A DNA stretch of 64,000 bases from Megalobrama amblycephala. Taxonomy: Eukaryota; Chordata; Actinopteri; Cypriniformes; Xenocyprididae. The notes under the pieces were generated by a model. That model was not told the DNA's origin. It searched no databases and was given only the letters and a program-made list of their open reading frames with translations. A program made the translations under genes and the position numbers. The DNA lies in NCBI RefSeq assembly GCF_018812025.1, contig NC_063044.1:43987330-44051329 (forward strand). Direction: 5' to 3'. Positions 62,805 through 64,000 of this stretch are shown here, in pieces (position 1 is the stretch's first letter; every line of letters begins with the position of its first letter).

Positions 62805-64000
62805 GTAAGCTCTCTTATTAGTCTTCATTGTGCTATTACTTTGATTATTTTGTATTATGGGCCTGAGTCCAACTCTGATTATATTATGTTGGGGATATAT
62901 TGTGGTCAGTATTGCAAAATAAACCCCACAAAGGACTTCTGCTAAGAAAAAGTAGTCCACTACAACGTAGAAAACAATCAGCTAAACAACAAGAGGAACA
63001 ATGCAACAAATGCAACTTAAATGCAAGATAACGGCAGTTGCGTTTGTATAAAACAGTAAATAAATAAAAAAATTCAATAAAAATCCATGCAATCCACGGA
63101 TTTGCCTTGTTGACCACTAAAAAAGCTGATTGGTTTAAAAGTGGCTTCAGTGTGAGATCATACATTGTTAAACTACTGACAATATATTGACCTTTTTGTC
63201 TGTAAAATTTTGCTGAAATTTCACTAAAGTGACTGCACCTTGATATGGTAGGTTTGTATTTACGCATTGGAATGTTACACGATGTACCTTTTCTTTTTTT
63301 CATGTTTGTATTCAGTTTATTAAGGTGCTTTAACTGAATCGTGGTTGTACAATACTATCGTATTTTCTAACTCCAACAAAATCTCGAGTTTTCCATTCGA
63401 AATTATGTCTTTGTAAATGCAATCTTTCCAACGTGACTTGAAAGCACCATACAGAATATATTATAACAGTGAATATATTAAATATATGAAAGTTTTTGTG
63501 AATTAGGACAAAACAAGCTGCTAAAAGCTCAACCTAAACCCTCAAGCCATCAATCAATTGTAATGTGAATTATACCCGAAGAAAAATGGCATTGAAGATT
63601 CACTCTGTGAATGCCTTGGAAATCTCTTATCTGGCACAAGAACAGATCCCTGGGATTGGAAAGTAAATATAATTGTTACTGTGGTGCTGTTTATTGCGTT
63701 TTTTTCCTCATACCCATTTCTTTAAAGAGAAAATAATAAGTCAGTGAAGAGATATTCATCTCACTGACACTGAATGAGCCATACCAGCGTTAAACAACAA
63801 ATCCACCACAGGCAGAAGAGGCCCATCTGATGGTGAGTTTAGTCAACCCTGACAACACCCCGCCAACCACAGTCTGTTTGTGTTGGTTATGCTGTCACGA
63901 AGACTCAGTTTCCAGTCCCTAGAAATGTCACAAACATTCAGAGTTGATGACACCACTCATTCACATCATAACTCAACATGATCTATTACATTAACACAAT
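62805..64000. other. Non-coding region to window end
   Basis: A 139-codon minus-strand frame (62,884-63,303) lies in AT-rich sequence and matches nothing I know. Nothing else recognised. Confidence 0.4.

Noticed and set aside
62884..63303. 139-codon minus frame
   Set aside because: AT-rich sequence, hydrophobic and cysteine-rich without a domain I know; no splice partners. Kept only as a note.

Overview
The window is vertebrate nuclear DNA. All recognisable genes are split by GT-AG introns, and introns and gaps are full of short palindromic DNA transposons, CA/TA microsatellites and an old Ty3/Gypsy retrotransposon. The proteins (582-aa Carm1, 304-aa Yipf2, 250-aa Timm29) and the repeat families point to a ray-finned, most likely cyprinid, fish. 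That assignment is inference from protein and repeat recognition, without a database search.

Layout: 1-2378 holds the last four exons of an aldehyde dehydrogenase 3 family gene (aldh3b1-like, +) ending in a CaaX box. 4913-8769 is clpp (-), the mitochondrial ClpP protease, in seven coding exons. 11447-12406 is a two-exon G-protein gamma subunit (+). 14860-31167 is carm1/prmt4 (+), complete in 16 coding exons, with a long 3' UTR to about 32.96 kb. 35995-41121 is yipf2 (-), eight coding exons plus a probable 5' UTR exon. 42204-43313 is timm29 (+), two exons, divergent from yipf2 across a ~1.1 kb shared upstream region. carm1-yipf2-timm29 are also close neighbours in mammals (human 19p13.2), which supports the yipf2 and timm29 names.

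From 43.3 kb to the end I recognise no protein gene. There is a decayed Ty3/Gypsy element on the minus strand (about 47.7-52.9 kb) broken by younger insertions, GA-rich sequence with a possible non-coding first exon at 53.6-53.9 kb, several palindromic elements (58.28-58.99 and 61.06-61.58 kb), and one exon-like segment at 62,705-62,804 that may belong to an unrecognised gene.

The genes do not form one pathway. Clpp (matrix proteolysis) and Timm29 (TIM22 carrier translocase) are mitochondrial, Yipf2 is a Golgi/endosomal membrane protein, Carm1 is a nuclear arginine methyltransferase, the G-gamma subunit and the aldehyde dehydrogenase are lipidated membrane-associated proteins. The most notable non-genic content is layered foldback transposons: three-deep nesting in carm1 intron 14, and a palindrome whose arms carry part of a Tc1-type transposase reading frame. 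I found no clearly new biological system.
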